64,000 nucleotides of DNA from an uncultured Christensenella sp. (GCA_910577375.1 CAJTLT010000001.1:364952-428951), one strand, 5' to 3'; shown: positions 17,229 through 25,440, counted from the stretch's first letter. The notes: generated from the letters alone by a model not told the origin. Numbers and translations: made by a program.

Positions 17229-17258
17229 TAAAAAGAATACGCACTTTCAGCGTGCGTA
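17229..17258 (-). terminator. weak terminator between the OLE RNA and oapA
   Basis: A 7-bp stem TACGCAC/GTGCGTA (17238-17244 with 17252-17258), then TTCTTTTT on the minus strand. It could release most transcripts as OLE RNA and let some read on into oapA. Confidence 0.55.
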
Positions 17259-17270
17259 ATAAAAACTAAA

Positions 17271-17827
17271 TATAGTGGTTTATATTAAATAAACTTTGCG
17301 GCTTAGGTTCGGTAGGATTTCCCCCGCACTTACTTCCCGTCGCCGAAGAAGCAGTTTCCTTTTAAAAGCACGGATACTTGCGTATGACCGAATTGCCACT
17401 TAGTCCACACCGTAATCTCTAATATAAAGACAGTCTAGAAGCTTTCCTTGACAATTTCAACTGAGCTAATCCTCTTTTGCAAAGAACAATTTCAAACAGC
17501 AATAGGCGGATTCCGTCCGGCCGAACGGACTGCGCCTTGGGTCTGTTATTCGCTGTCCTCACTCAAGGCAGGCTACTCTGTACCAAGCTTTCGCCTGATA
17601 GCAGGTTTATACGCGCCGCCGTTTGAGGCAACGCGCCTCCACGGAAAATGGGGTGGGCTGCGGTATGCCGTTACCTAGCTCCCATAATCCTTTACTCCCA
17701 GCATTCACCCACTTTTGGCAAAGCAAGCAAACACCAGAAACTTCATCGATATGCCCTTTAACGGTATTTTACCCCCGTCTTCGTTTCAGTGGAAATTGAC
17801 TAGAATACTGCACCACTATATAAGTTT
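17271..17827 (-). ncRNA. ole: OLE RNA (ornate, large, extremophilic RNA)
   Basis: A ~550-nt GC-richer, non-coding block with many inverted repeats. Its two ends pair: UAUAGUGGU at the 5' end (17820-17812) with ACCACUAUA at the 3' end (17279-17271), a 9-bp closing helix. An internal hairpin is seen at 17512-17529. A consensus sigma-A promoter starts it, and a terminator-like hairpin follows. OLE RNA forms a large membrane ribonucleoprotein with OapA that affects growth under cold, alcohol and Mg2+ stress in Bacillus halodurans (Alkalihalobacillus). The neighbours folD-ispA-[RNA]-oapA-dxs-tlyA are the known ole context. The primary consensus could not be aligned here, so identity rests on size, structure and synteny. 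Confidence 0.85.
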
Positions 17828-17833
17828 ATAATT

Positions 17834-17862
17834 ATTATAGTACTTTTTTAAAAAATTGTCAA
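17834..17862 (-). promoter_or_regulatory. perfect sigma-A promoter of the OLE RNA
   Basis: TTGACA (17857-17862), 17-bp spacer, TATAAT (17834-17839): 12 of 12 consensus bases at ideal spacing, just after the ispA stop. Expected transcription start near 17827. Confidence 0.88.
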
Positions 17863-17869
17863 TATGTTT

Positions 17870-18745
17870 TCAATTCTTTCGGGAACGCACAAAGTCTACA
17901 AGCTGTAATAAAAATTCGCTGTCGCCGTCTACGCCCTCCAAAACAGTCCGGCATCTTTGGGCAAGCACGTCAGCTCTGAGTTTAGCCCCGTCAAGACCAT
18001 ATAATCCGACAGAAGTATACTTTTCTTCAATTTTATCTTTGCCCGTACTTTTGCCAAGTTCTCCAAAACTGCCCTCAACGTCGAGGATATCGTCGATTAT
18101 CTGGAACAAAAGCCCTAAGTCTTTACCGAAATTTTTCAATTCCGAATAACACCGCCCGCCGCTGAGAATTGCGGGAACAACAACCGGAGCAGTTAAAAGC
18201 TTCCCCGTTTTATTTTCATAAATGAAGTCAAGCGTATTTTCATTAAAACTTGTTGCATGTTCGTATAAAAGGTCAGCAGATTGCCCTGCAATCATTCCGT
18301 AAATACCCGCACAATCACATATAAACTGTGCCGCGGAAATATATTCCATACCGTTTCTGCATTCTTTAAGCAACAATGAATACGCCGTATTTAACAATCC
18401 GTCCCCGGCAAGAACAGCATTTCCAACGCCGAAAACTTTATGGTTGGAAGGCTTGCCACGTCTGAAATCATCGTTATCCATTTCAGGCAAATCGTCATGA
18501 ATTAGCGAATAAGTATGGATAAGTTCCAATGCAAGTGCAAAATTTGAAAGCTTGCATCTTTCCAAACCAAGCAAATCCGCAACAGCAAACATAAGTACGG
18601 GGCGTATTCGTTTCCCGCCAAGCAGAAGGCTGTATTTTAAACTATCTTTTAAAACATCAGGACGGCAATCGATATCGTTACAAAAACATGCTAATATCCG
18701 TTCGAATTCTTTAAGATAAAAATCATATTTTTCTTTAAAGTCCAA
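17870..18745 (-). CDS. ispA: geranyl/farnesyl diphosphate synthase
   Basis: 291 aa. A class I polyprenyl synthase that condenses IPP with allylic diphosphates. The first Asp-rich motif (HDDLPEMDNDDFRRG, about residues 80-95) and the second (QIIDDILDVEG, about 215-225) are both present, as is the GGKRIRP substrate site. It starts two bases after the folD stop. In most Bacillota xseA and xseB lie between folD and ispA; here they are absent. The OLE RNA follows. Confidence 0.94.
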   Translation of the reverse strand: MDFKEKYDFYLKEFERILACFCNDIDCRPDVLKDSLKYSLLLGGKRIRPVLMFAVADLLGLERCKLSNFALALELIHTYSLIHDDLPEMDNDDFRRGKPSNHKVFGVGNAVLAGDGLLNTAYSLLLKECRNGMEYISAAQFICDCAGIYGMIAGQSADLLYEHATSFNENTLDFIYENKTGKLLTAPVVVPAILSGGRCYSELKNFGKDLGLLFQIIDDILDVEGSFGELGKSTGKDKIEEKYTSVGLYGLDGAKLRADVLAQRCRTVLEGVDGDSEFLLQLVDFVRSRKN

Positions 18746-18747
18746 TT

Positions 18748-19593
18748 TTATCCCCTTTGAGCCGCTTGCAAAGTATTAAACATAAGCATTGTTATTGTCA
18801 TTGGTCCAACCCCGCCTGGTACCGGCGTAATATACGAACATTTATCTTTTACTTTATCAAAATCGACATCACCGCAAAGCTTGCCGTTTTCGTCACGGTT
18901 CATACCGACGTCAACCACAACCGCGCCGTCTTTTACCATTTCGCAAGTTATAAATTTAGGTTTCCCTATTGCGGCAACAAGAATATCGGCATTCTGACAT
19001 TCCTCTTGCAGATTTTTTGTTTTGCTGTGACAAACGGTTACCGTTGCGTCTGCGTTTAAAAGCAACATCGCCATAGGCTTGCCGACTATGTTCGAACGCC
19101 CTACAACCACCGCACGTTTCCCTTTTACTTCTACGCCGTATTCTTCAAGTATCTTCATAACACCGTGCGGAGTACACGCTACAAGGCACTCTTCACCCAA
19201 ACAAAGTTTACCTGTATTTTCGGCAGAAAACCCGTCGACATCTTTTTTTGCAGGAATTAACCCAAGCACCTTCTCTGCATTTATATGTTCAGGCAAAGGC
19301 AACTGCACAAGAATTCCGTTTATTGCGTTATCTTCAACCAGCGAAAGAACAAGCCTTTCAACATCGTTCTGGCTTGCCTTTTCAGACAAATAATAAGAGA
19401 ACGATTTTATTCCGACTTCTTCGCAAGCTTTTATTTTGTTTCTCACATAAATAGCCGATGCAGGATTTTCGCCTACCATAACAACGGCAAGTCCTATATC
19501 TTTGCCGTTGTTATTTTTATATTTTTCAACGTTCTCTTTAATTTTTCCGCGCAACTTAGCGGAAACGGCTTTACCGTCCAACAAAGTATACAT
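18748..19593 (-). CDS. folD: methylenetetrahydrofolate dehydrogenase / cyclohydrolase FolD
   Basis: 281 aa. A bifunctional enzyme interconverting methylene-, methenyl- and formyl-THF. Seen are YVRNKIKACEEVGI with the catalytic Lys, GILVQLPLPEHI, the NADP-binding GRSNIVGKPMA and the C-terminal TPVPGGVGPMTITML. The length is normal. The start overlaps the nusB stop by one base and ispA follows after two bases. Confidence 0.96.
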   Translation of the reverse strand: MYTLLDGKAVSAKLRGKIKENVEKYKNNNGKDIGLAVVMVGENPASAIYVRNKIKACEEVGIKSFSYYLSEKASQNDVERLVLSLVEDNAINGILVQLPLPEHINAEKVLGLIPAKKDVDGFSAENTGKLCLGEECLVACTPHGVMKILEEYGVEVKGKRAVVVGRSNIVGKPMAMLLLNADATVTVCHSKTKNLQEECQNADILVAAIGKPKFITCEMVKDGAVVVDVGMNRDENGKLCGDVDFDKVKDKCSYITPVPGGVGPMTITMLMFNTLQAAQRG

Positions 19594-19982
19594 TAATTTT
19601 TATAAACCTCAGAAAGTATTCCGCTTATAAACGAAGCGCTCTTTTCAGATGAATATACAGAAGCAATATTCGCCGCTTCATTTATCGAAACTGCACGGGG
19701 AATATCGTCCATATAAAGCATTTCCGCAAGCGCAACCAATAAAGCACTTTTATCCGCAGGGAATAATCCCGACTCCGGAAAAGCCGTTGAACGTTTATCG
19801 ATAATATCGGCAAACTCTTCTCTGTGTTCGCCGATAACAGACAAAACATTCTCAGCATAAACGATATCGTCGTCTGTAAGTTTTTCTTTTTTATAAAGCG
19901 CTGATTTAAGCCCGTTATCCGCACCGCCGAACTGCGATGCAAAAACTATCTGAAACACCGTTTCTCTTGCTTTTGTTCTCAT
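19593..19982 (-). CDS. nusB: transcription antitermination factor NusB
   Basis: 129 aa, all-helical. The N-terminal ARETVFQIVFASQFG and C-terminal RAVSINEAANIASVYSSEKSASFISGIL segments match NusB, which binds boxA RNA with S10 to support rRNA antitermination. AGGAAA upstream supports the start. It is the first gene after the asp23 terminator, and it is coupled to folD. Confidence 0.92.
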   Translation of the reverse strand: MRTKARETVFQIVFASQFGGADNGLKSALYKKEKLTDDDIVYAENVLSVIGEHREEFADIIDKRSTAFPESGLFPADKSALLVALAEMLYMDDIPRAVSINEAANIASVYSSEKSASFISGILSEVYKN

Positions 19983-20003
19983 ATGATTTCCTATTTAACA
20001 TAC

Positions 20004-20036
20004 AAAATATTCCCTTAAAAATTAAGGGAATATTTT
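20004..20036. terminator. hairpin terminator after the Asp23 gene
   Basis: A 13-bp stem (20004-20016 with 20024-20036) with T-runs on both strands. It partly separates asp23 from nusB-folD-ispA. Confidence 0.8.
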
Positions 20037-20038
20037 TA

Positions 20039-20374
20039 TTATATTGCCGGATTGTCCTGGAAGTTTACGTCCTGTATATGAACGTCTACTTTAGCCACCT
20101 GATATTTCGTCATCGATTCAACGTTATGTTTTATCGACTGCTGTATTTTATAAGCAAGCGAAGAAACGTTACACGTACTGTCAACCTTTACGCTTATATC
20201 AGCGACTATACCCTGTTTTTCAAAACTGAGCTTAACGCCTTTGTTCTTATTATTTAAAAGCAAAACCCCTTCTACCTCGGATATAGCCAAAGCAACTATA
20301 CCGCTGACTATGTTCGAGTTATAAGTTATTTTACCTTTTTGGGTAGCCGTAGGGTCATGCCTTATGTGTGCCAT
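20039..20374 (-). CDS. Asp23/Gls24 family protein (YqhY-like)
   Basis: 111 aa. NIVSGIVALAISEVEGVLLL and the C-terminal VAKVDVHIQDVNF segment are typical of Asp23/Gls24. In Bacillus YqhY is linked to the control of lipid (acetyl-CoA carboxylase) homeostasis. The position between spoIIIAH and nusB is the conserved yqhY position. AAGGAG precedes the ATG, and it has its own sigma-A promoter, so it is not only dependent on the spoIIIA promoter. Confidence 0.88.
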   Translation of the reverse strand: MAHIRHDPTATQKGKITYNSNIVSGIVALAISEVEGVLLLNNKNKGVKLSFEKQGIVADISVKVDSTCNVSSLAYKIQQSIKHNVESMTKYQVAKVDVHIQDVNFQDNPAI

Positions 20375-20393
20375 AATCTATCTCCTTAAAGGT

Positions 20394-20422
20394 AGTATAA
20401 CACATAATCGGAAATTTTGCAA
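20394..20422 (-). promoter_or_regulatory. sigma-A promoter of the Asp23 gene
   Basis: TTGCAA (20417-20422), 17-bp spacer, TATACT (20394-20399). A short leader with AAGGAG follows. Confidence 0.7.
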
Positions 20423-20430
20423 ATATTTCG

Positions 20431-20916
20431 TTAAACTTGTGAATAAACAGGCAAAATTATTATGCTTCCGGGTGCAACGCCTACTTCGTCTTTAAGCATT
20501 GTGTAAATGGAAAGCGCCGTGTTATAATCCAATTCGCTTGAATTAACGAAAACGTTTACATTGTCGGAATCCATTCCGATAGATACAACCGCATCGGTAA
20601 AACCGCGAGATTTGATAAGCGTTTCAAGGAGCAGTTCGTTTTCCATCATCTCGACTATTTTCAATTTGAGGTCTACCGCTTCCTGATACTTTTCGCTGCC
20701 CTCTTCATAAAGAGCTATAACGCTGTCAAGCTGCACAAGTTCTTCGCTTCTCGTCGTTGTTCTTTCCGAACGGAACGTTGTGAAATAATTCGAAGTCGTC
20801 ACAGCGTTATCGCCGGAAGCAATTACGTTAGTGGCAAGTAGCACGTTTAAAACAGCGGTCAGCGCAAGTAAAAATACGAGTGAGGACATGATGATAATTT
20901 TTTTCTTCTTTGACAT
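20431..20916 (-). CDS. spoIIIAH: stage III sporulation protein SpoIIIAH
   Basis: 161 aa. One N-terminal transmembrane helix (about 7-30) is followed by an extracytoplasmic domain. The C-terminal part (about 85-160) has the ring-building motif fold related to YscJ/FliF. It is a mother-cell component of the SpoIIIAH-SpoIIQ channel between mother cell and forespore. A strong AAGGAG precedes the ATG. It is the last of eight spoIIIA genes. spoIIQ is not in the window. Confidence 0.93.
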   Translation of the reverse strand: MSKKKKIIIMSSLVFLLALTAVLNVLLATNVIASGDNAVTTSNYFTTFRSERTTTRSEELVQLDSVIALYEEGSEKYQEAVDLKLKIVEMMENELLLETLIKSRGFTDAVVSIGMDSDNVNVFVNSSELDYNTALSIYTMLKDEVGVAPGSIIILPVYSQV

Positions 20917-20926
20917 AATGGTCTCC

Positions 20927-21289
20927 TTAATTATTCATTGAATATATTGCTATTATTTTTTTATCTATGTTTAGAGCCGTTGAAACGGCATTTAAAATAT
21001 CGTTTCTCGTCATCAGATTGTTTGCTCCCTCGCATACAATCACAACTCCGAGAATACCGTTTTCTCCCTCGTTAATCATAACGTCAGTGGCACCAACCCC
21101 TTCTATAGAGCTTAAAATGCCGGTTAACTTAACTTCCGCCGCGCTTTTCTGAGCGGTTACGGTTTGCTTTGTGTTTCCATCCTCTTGAGATTTATTTATA
21201 AAATAAATTGTCCCGACGAGAACGATTATAAGTATTACGACTATGATTATTTTTTTATTGTCGTTCACGAAATTAAGTACTTTGCGCAT
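20927..21289 (-). CDS. spoIIIAG: stage III sporulation protein SpoIIIAG
   Basis: 120 aa, shorter than the roughly 200-aa Bacillus protein. A transmembrane helix covers about 12-32. The ring-building domain LTGILSSIEGVGATDVMI (about 55-72) continues to the C-terminus. SpoIIIAG forms a large ring in the feeding-tube channel. It overlaps spoIIIAF by 17 bp. The missing part corresponds to the loop and beta-region inserted in the Bacillus domain. Confidence 0.88.
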   Translation of the reverse strand: MRKVLNFVNDNKKIIIVVILIIVLVGTIYFINKSQEDGNTKQTVTAQKSAAEVKLTGILSSIEGVGATDVMINEGENGILGVVIVCEGANNLMTRNDILNAVSTALNIDKKIIAIYSMNN

Positions 21290-21719
21290 ATACTGTTATA
21301 TTTATATAACCGAGCTTGATCAAATATGCGTAAATTTCGTCAATTAATTTTGCATTATTTTGAGCAAGCGCCACCTCCATTTCCGTAACTTTAAAATTGC
21401 CGTCAATATGTTCCACTTTTATCGAACAAACAACTTCGATTCCAAAATCTTTTTTTATTAATTTTTCAAGTTCTCCGCTCTGATGCTCGGAATATACAGA
21501 GCTCACATAAGTATAATCAATAAAATTTTCCTTCTGCGCTGAATCCCCGTCACCGCCGCCTATTTTAAAAATTCCCGCCACAGGCTGAATCAAAACAAAA
21601 ATACATATAAGCCGCATTATGAACATTATACTTTTATGCAGTTTCCCTTCCGGTATAAGGAGCGAAACCACAACGGAAAGAAATATAACGCCCGCCGCAG
21701 ACAACAAATAAACTTTCAT
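21273..21719 (-). CDS. spoIIIAF: stage III sporulation protein SpoIIIAF
   Basis: 148 aa. Two N-terminal membrane helices (about 4-22 and 30-48) are followed by a small extracytoplasmic domain. This layout and its place between spoIIIAE and spoIIIAG identify SpoIIIAF, a membrane part of the spoIIIA channel complex. Its start overlaps the end of spoIIIAE by 4 bp. Confidence 0.85.
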   Translation of the reverse strand: MKVYLLSAAGVIFLSVVVSLLIPEGKLHKSIMFIMRLICIFVLIQPVAGIFKIGGGDGDSAQKENFIDYTYVSSVYSEHQSGELEKLIKKDFGIEVVCSIKVEHIDGNFKVTEMEVALAQNNAKLIDEIYAYLIKLGYINITVYAQST

Positions 21720-22978
21720 ATAAAACTGTTTGCAGAATTAACTATCAGCATTATTACAAGCGCATACATAAACGCAACCGTCAACAATCCGGCAATAAAA
21801 TATTCCGAATCCTTGGAAAGGTCTGAAAGCAACCCGTAAAGAGTACTTTCCCCTATCGGCTGAACTATAGCTCCGACGATTTTTAAAATGATTGAAAAAG
21901 AAATCAGCAATATTACGGGTTGGATAATTTCAAAAAGTAACAACACAATACCGCATAACCCGACCGAACTTTTAATGAGCAATCCCGCCGATTGCAGCAT
22001 ATCGAATCCGCTCGACAAAAAATTACCGACAATCGGAACCGAGTTTCCTATTACATATTTAGTCGCTTTAAAAATAATACCGTCGAAAAGAGAAGACGCC
22101 GAACTTTGCGCCGTTATAAATATACTGAAAACGGTAACCGTAATACCGATTACCCACTTCATCAGGCTTTTCAAAAGCGCGGTTACCCCTGAAAACGACA
22201 TCTGATTGTTTAGCCCCGACATAAAATTCAACACTATAACGCCCATAGCCGCGGGAAATATAAAATTACTGACTATCTCAACGGCGCCGCCGGATAAAAA
22301 TATTGCAGAAGGCTGATATATCGCGGCTGACCCTGTGCCGCCGGTAAGAACAGTCAACGTTGCAAGTATCGGAGTAATTATTTCGATTTGTTTCTTTACG
22401 TTATTAATACATTCCGAACAACCGCCGACTATACCGATAAGCATAGAAGAAACAATAAGAATAATTACAGAATAGCAAGCAAGATGCACTATTTTGGAGG
22501 TTGATTTCCCTATTATCGTACCTTCGGCAGAGCTGACAACGGCAGAAAGCAGCGCAACAGCCGTAACGGTGGCAAACGCTGGAATCAAACTGATAACGTC
22601 TTTGAAAATTATGGAAAACAACTCGTTCAGATAACCGCTGTAATCCGCAGAAATATTTCCGTTTAAAAGATACTTCACTATCTCGGACGCGGTATTTCCA
22701 AAGTTAAAAAGATAACTGTCCGGATTTTCTTCAAGAAATTTTTGCAGCTCCGATAAATCCAGTTTTTCCAAAAGCTTCGCTATGTTTTCATTCAATTCAC
22801 TAACACTGTCATCAGCGGCAAATGCCGTTGCGCCTGCGCCTGCAAGTATTATTAAAGTAATAATAAGCAGCAATAAAATTATTAATTTTTTTACACAAGA
22901 TTTATTAGCGATACTATTATTTTGTATGTACTTGAAAGAACGGGTATAGCCGCCACAAATAAAATTATTTTTCCGCAT
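21716..22978 (-). CDS. spoIIIAE: stage III sporulation protein SpoIIIAE
   Basis: 420 aa. A signal-like hydrophobic stretch (about 30-55) is followed by a soluble segment and eight or so membrane helices. The sequence GCSECINNVKKQIEIITPILATLTVLTGGTGSA matches the conserved core. It is a polytopic channel component. The only ATG gives a 27-residue hydrophilic extension before the signal and an 88-bp overlap with spoIIIAD, which is unusually long. The true start may be a rare codon nearer the hydrophobic stretch. Confidence 0.9.
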   Translation of the reverse strand: MRKNNFICGGYTRSFKYIQNNSIANKSCVKKLIILLLLIITLIILAGAGATAFAADDSVSELNENIAKLLEKLDLSELQKFLEENPDSYLFNFGNTASEIVKYLLNGNISADYSGYLNELFSIIFKDVISLIPAFATVTAVALLSAVVSSAEGTIIGKSTSKIVHLACYSVIILIVSSMLIGIVGGCSECINNVKKQIEIITPILATLTVLTGGTGSAAIYQPSAIFLSGGAVEIVSNFIFPAAMGVIVLNFMSGLNNQMSFSGVTALLKSLMKWVIGITVTVFSIFITAQSSASSLFDGIIFKATKYVIGNSVPIVGNFLSSGFDMLQSAGLLIKSSVGLCGIVLLLFEIIQPVILLISFSIILKIVGAIVQPIGESTLYGLLSDLSKDSEYFIAGLLTVAFMYALVIMLIVNSANSFI

Positions 22979-23283
22979 AAAATAAGTTTGTCCGCAACCC
23001 CCTCGAACCCGAGTTCTTTAACCGAACCCGCCGTAAGTTCCACTAAAAACCCTATGCCGATTATCTTGAAAACGGTGCGGATTATTTCGTTATCTATTCC
23101 CGTGCTTTGAGTAAACGTTTTTATAAATTCAACACTTTCCGAAAGATAATCGAAAACATATAAAAATATAATAACTCCGCCCGCCGTTAAACACAGCGGC
23201 ACAAGCTCGGATTTATGACTTTTTAAAATTAACGCGCTCACCGCAGTTATTACGGCAATACAGCAAAGACGGAAAACGTACAT
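22891..23283 (-). CDS. spoIIIAD: stage III sporulation protein SpoIIIAD
   Basis: 130 aa with about four membrane helices. STGIDNEIIRTVFKIIGIGFLVEL... and the following Asp/Gly segment are typical. The ATG at 23283 shares a base with the spoIIIAC stop (TGATG), so a longer reading up to 23424 is out of frame context and rejected. It is a membrane component of the spoIIIA complex. Confidence 0.9.
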   Translation of the reverse strand: MYVFRLCCIAVITAVSALILKSHKSELVPLCLTAGGVIIFLYVFDYLSESVEFIKTFTQSTGIDNEIIRTVFKIIGIGFLVELTAGSVKELGFEGVADKLILCGKIILFVAAIPVLSSTYKIIVSLINLV

Positions 23284-23480
23284 CAGAACATATCGAAAAG
23301 TTGCCTGATTTGCGAAAACAAATCCGCAATCATAGTTATAACTACTGTCAGCACGATAATCAGTCCGACAAGACTGACAAGCGTTGCTATATCGTCGCGG
23401 TCGGATTTTTTCAGAACCTGACATATTATGGTGATTATTATGCCGATAGCAGCAATTTTAAAAATTATACTTATATCCAT
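23283..23480 (-). CDS. spoIIIAC: stage III sporulation protein SpoIIIAC
   Basis: 65 aa, two membrane helices, with the conserved KKSDRDDIATLVSLVG loop. The size and sequence are normal for this very conserved small protein, which is related to SpoIIIAD. It sits between spoIIIAB (19 bp away) and spoIIIAD (1-base overlap). Confidence 0.93.
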   Translation of the reverse strand: MDISIIFKIAAIGIIITIICQVLKKSDRDDIATLVSLVGLIIVLTVVITMIADLFSQIRQLFDMF

Positions 23481-23499
23481 AAAGGTTACTTTTACCGCC

Positions 23500-23925
23500 T
23501 TAAGCTATTAAAACCGCCATTAAAACGCCTACCATAAAAAAAATTTTAACGTAAAGCGAACTGTACTTTTTATAATCTGAAAAACTTTCATCCTTACACT
23601 TTGAAAGCGCAGCTTTTCTTCCGTTAAGATAATCTATCTGCGACAGGGCGTCGCTTTTACCCAGATTTACAGCGTACTCGGCTATCGTTTCACCGTCTTT
23701 GCCGTCAAGAACTTTTTCTCCCGCGAGAATCGGCGGAATATATTTGTATTTTTCGGCAACTTTATCTATCGGCTTACGTTCGAATTTAAGATTGAGAATA
23801 AGCTGTTCGTTGAATTCATACAATTCCGAAAACACCGTCATTCTCTTTTTTTTATTTGCCGACAGAAATACCCCTATCGTAGTTGTCAAAGCGATTATCG
23901 CTATAAGGATTAAAATTTTTATCAT
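23500..23925 (-). CDS. spoIIIAB: stage III sporulation protein SpoIIIAB
   Basis: 141 aa. An N-terminal and a C-terminal membrane helix flank a helical region, related to type II secretion GspF/PilC inner-membrane proteins. The gene begins inside the 3' end of spoIIIAA (74-bp overlap). It likely works with the SpoIIIAA ATPase at the base of the mother-cell channel. Confidence 0.87.
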   Translation of the reverse strand: MIKILILIAIIALTTTIGVFLSANKKKRMTVFSELYEFNEQLILNLKFERKPIDKVAEKYKYIPPILAGEKVLDGKDGETIAEYAVNLGKSDALSQIDYLNGRKAALSKCKDESFSDYKKYSSLYVKIFFMVGVLMAVLIA

Positions 23926-24754
23926 AAATTATCGGTTGAGAATTAACAGAAACAAGTTCCGCAAAAAAATCAAACGGCATAGAACGCAACTTGTTTTTAT
24001 CCGTTATATGCGAAGACGCTATAACGGTAATACCGCAATCGGCAGCATATTGCACGGCTTTAAAATCATCCGCGCCGTAAAGCTCGTCCGTAATAATTAC
24101 TTCGGGTTTCATGGCACGCACAGCACTTTCTATAGCTCCAAGCTTGTTATAACAACGCACCACGTCAACAGTTCCCAAATCAAAGCCGTCGCCAAAACCG
24201 TCCATTGCGGCAATTTCATTGCGCTCGTCGAATATAAGTATATTGCAAATTGACTTTTTAGAAAGATAACGTGCAATATCTCGCAGCATTGTCGTTTTTC
24301 CAAGTCCGGGTTTAGAAAATATCAACGTGCTTTGCGGTTTTTCCTTATAAAGCGTCCGGCAAATCAAAGCAGCACAACCGTTTATTTCATGCGGAATACG
24401 AATATTAAGCGAAGTAATACATTTTATTGTATTCACCCTTCCGCTTTCGGTAACATATTCGCCGGCTATACCTATTCTCACTCCGTGGTCAACAGTGATA
24501 AAACCGCTTTTGATTTGTTCGGTATAGCTATAAATGCAACCGTTAGTAGCGGCATTTAAAACCGGTGTAATATCTCCGACAATAATTCTGTCTTTTTCTC
24601 CGGAAGAAATTCCGTAATTCCCCAAATATGAATATTTGCCCGCATATTCGATTACAATAGGTTGTCCGCGTCTTAAACGTATTTCAGCAAGAAAATTATA
24701 ATTAAGATGCTTTACCGCCGTTTTTACCTCTTCCGGAAGAAAGGACAAACTCAT
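23852..24754 (-). CDS. spoIIIAA: stage III sporulation protein SpoIIIAA (ATPase)
   Basis: 300 aa, a cytoplasmic secretion-type ATPase. Walker A is KPGLGKTT and the Walker B region is ILIFDERNEI; a later VIITDELYGADD also fits. It powers or gates the SpoIIIA-SpoIIQ channel. It is first in the operon. No clear sigma-E promoter was found in the 80 bases upstream, although this operon is sigma-E-dependent in Bacillus. The 74-bp overlap with spoIIIAB is larger than usual. Confidence 0.93.
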   Translation of the reverse strand: MSLSFLPEEVKTAVKHLNYNFLAEIRLRRGQPIVIEYAGKYSYLGNYGISSGEKDRIIVGDITPVLNAATNGCIYSYTEQIKSGFITVDHGVRIGIAGEYVTESGRVNTIKCITSLNIRIPHEINGCAALICRTLYKEKPQSTLIFSKPGLGKTTMLRDIARYLSKKSICNILIFDERNEIAAMDGFGDGFDLGTVDVVRCYNKLGAIESAVRAMKPEVIITDELYGADDFKAVQYAADCGITVIASSHITDKNKLRSMPFDFFAELVSVNSQPIIYDKNFNPYSDNRFDNYDRGISVGK

Positions 24755-24832
24755 ACTTTAATTTATTAAGCCGCACATAAAAAAAGAACTCCGCAAAAAG
24801 ATGTCTTTCATAGAAATTTTTCACACAAACAA

Positions 24833-24870
24833 ATAGCCCGCCAACTTCGCAAGCGAAGTTGGCGGGCTAT
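24833..24870. terminator. long perfect palindrome, intrinsic terminator
   Basis: An 18-bp perfect stem with a 2-base loop, GC-rich (AGCCCGCCAACTTCGC). It is followed by TTTTTT on the plus strand and TTTGTTTG on the minus strand. It lies in the 167-bp gap between spoIIIAA and the DUF3592-like gene; the rest of that gap shows nothing recognisable. Confidence 0.85.
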
Positions 24871-24921
24871 CCTTTTTTCGGTTTAGACGGCAAATTGAAA
24901 TTTATACATTTATTGGGTATT

Positions 24922-25440
24922 CTATGAGCGGTCTTTTATTTTTACTTTGAAAATGATAACAAGCAAAATTATCAAAAGCACAGTTTCTAACCCTATCCAA
25001 ATTCCGCCGCGTATCCATACAAAATCGTTTGTTTCTTTATAAATTGACGGAAGTTCAATAGCAACTTTACAATATCTATTATTGGCTATAATTAAATTTT
25101 CAGTCTTTCCAACTTGTTCTTTGCACCAATTTTCAAGTTCGGATTTACTTTTACCTGTTCGGTCGCAACTAAATCTTTGAGATGTTTTCCATTCAAAATC
25201 ATTTTCTTTATAAGAATAATATAGTGTAAATTCAGTATAATTTCCCCTACCCGTTCCTGTCGGTCCACTTGTATTTTCATATCTAATTATATTACCTTCA
25301 ACTTCGCGTTCATTTTTTATTAGATAATTTAATTCATTTAATTCAAATATGCCACTTATTGAAGAAAATATAATTAATGACGAAAACCCCATTAAAAATA
25401 TTATCGCAATTATTAAACCATTTTTATTTTTCCGTGTCAT
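24922..25440 (-). CDS. DUF3592-like two-helix membrane protein
   Basis: 172 aa from ATG 25440. There is one membrane helix near the N-terminus (about 9-29) and one near the C-terminus (about 140-165). Between them is a domain with VEGNIIRYENTSGPTGTGRG, ...EFTLYYSYKENDFEWKTSQRF, a beta-rich pattern seen in DUF3592 proteins of unknown role. Base composition is more AT-rich than its neighbours. An upstream TTG reading (25482) is less likely. It is bracketed by a short inverted repeat and may be a later insertion beside the spoIIIA operon. Confidence 0.5.
   Translation of the reverse strand: MTRKNKNGLIIAIIFLMGFSSLIIFSSISGIFELNELNYLIKNEREVEGNIIRYENTSGPTGTGRGNYTEFTLYYSYKENDFEWKTSQRFSCDRTGKSKSELENWCKEQVGKTENLIIANNRYCKVAIELPSIYKETNDFVWIRGGIWIGLETVLLIILLVIIFKVKIKDRS

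Noticed and set aside
17448..17678. Plus-strand 76-codon frame inside the OLE region
   Set aside because: It lies antisense within a structured RNA gene, lacks a ribosome-binding site, and its translation looks random.
17271..17827. tmRNA, 6S RNA or a riboswitch as the identity of this block
   Set aside because: It is too long, lacks a tRNA-like end or tag frame, lacks a known aptamer pattern, and the gene order is that of OLE RNA.
23284..23424. N-terminal extension of SpoIIIAD
   Set aside because: It overlaps spoIIIAC almost wholly, the extension is hydrophilic and unlike the family, and the ATG at 23283 shares a base with the spoIIIAC stop.
24755..24832. A sigma-E promoter for the spoIIIA operon
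   Set aside because: I searched for KCATATT / CATAYAMT in this interval and found no acceptable pair.
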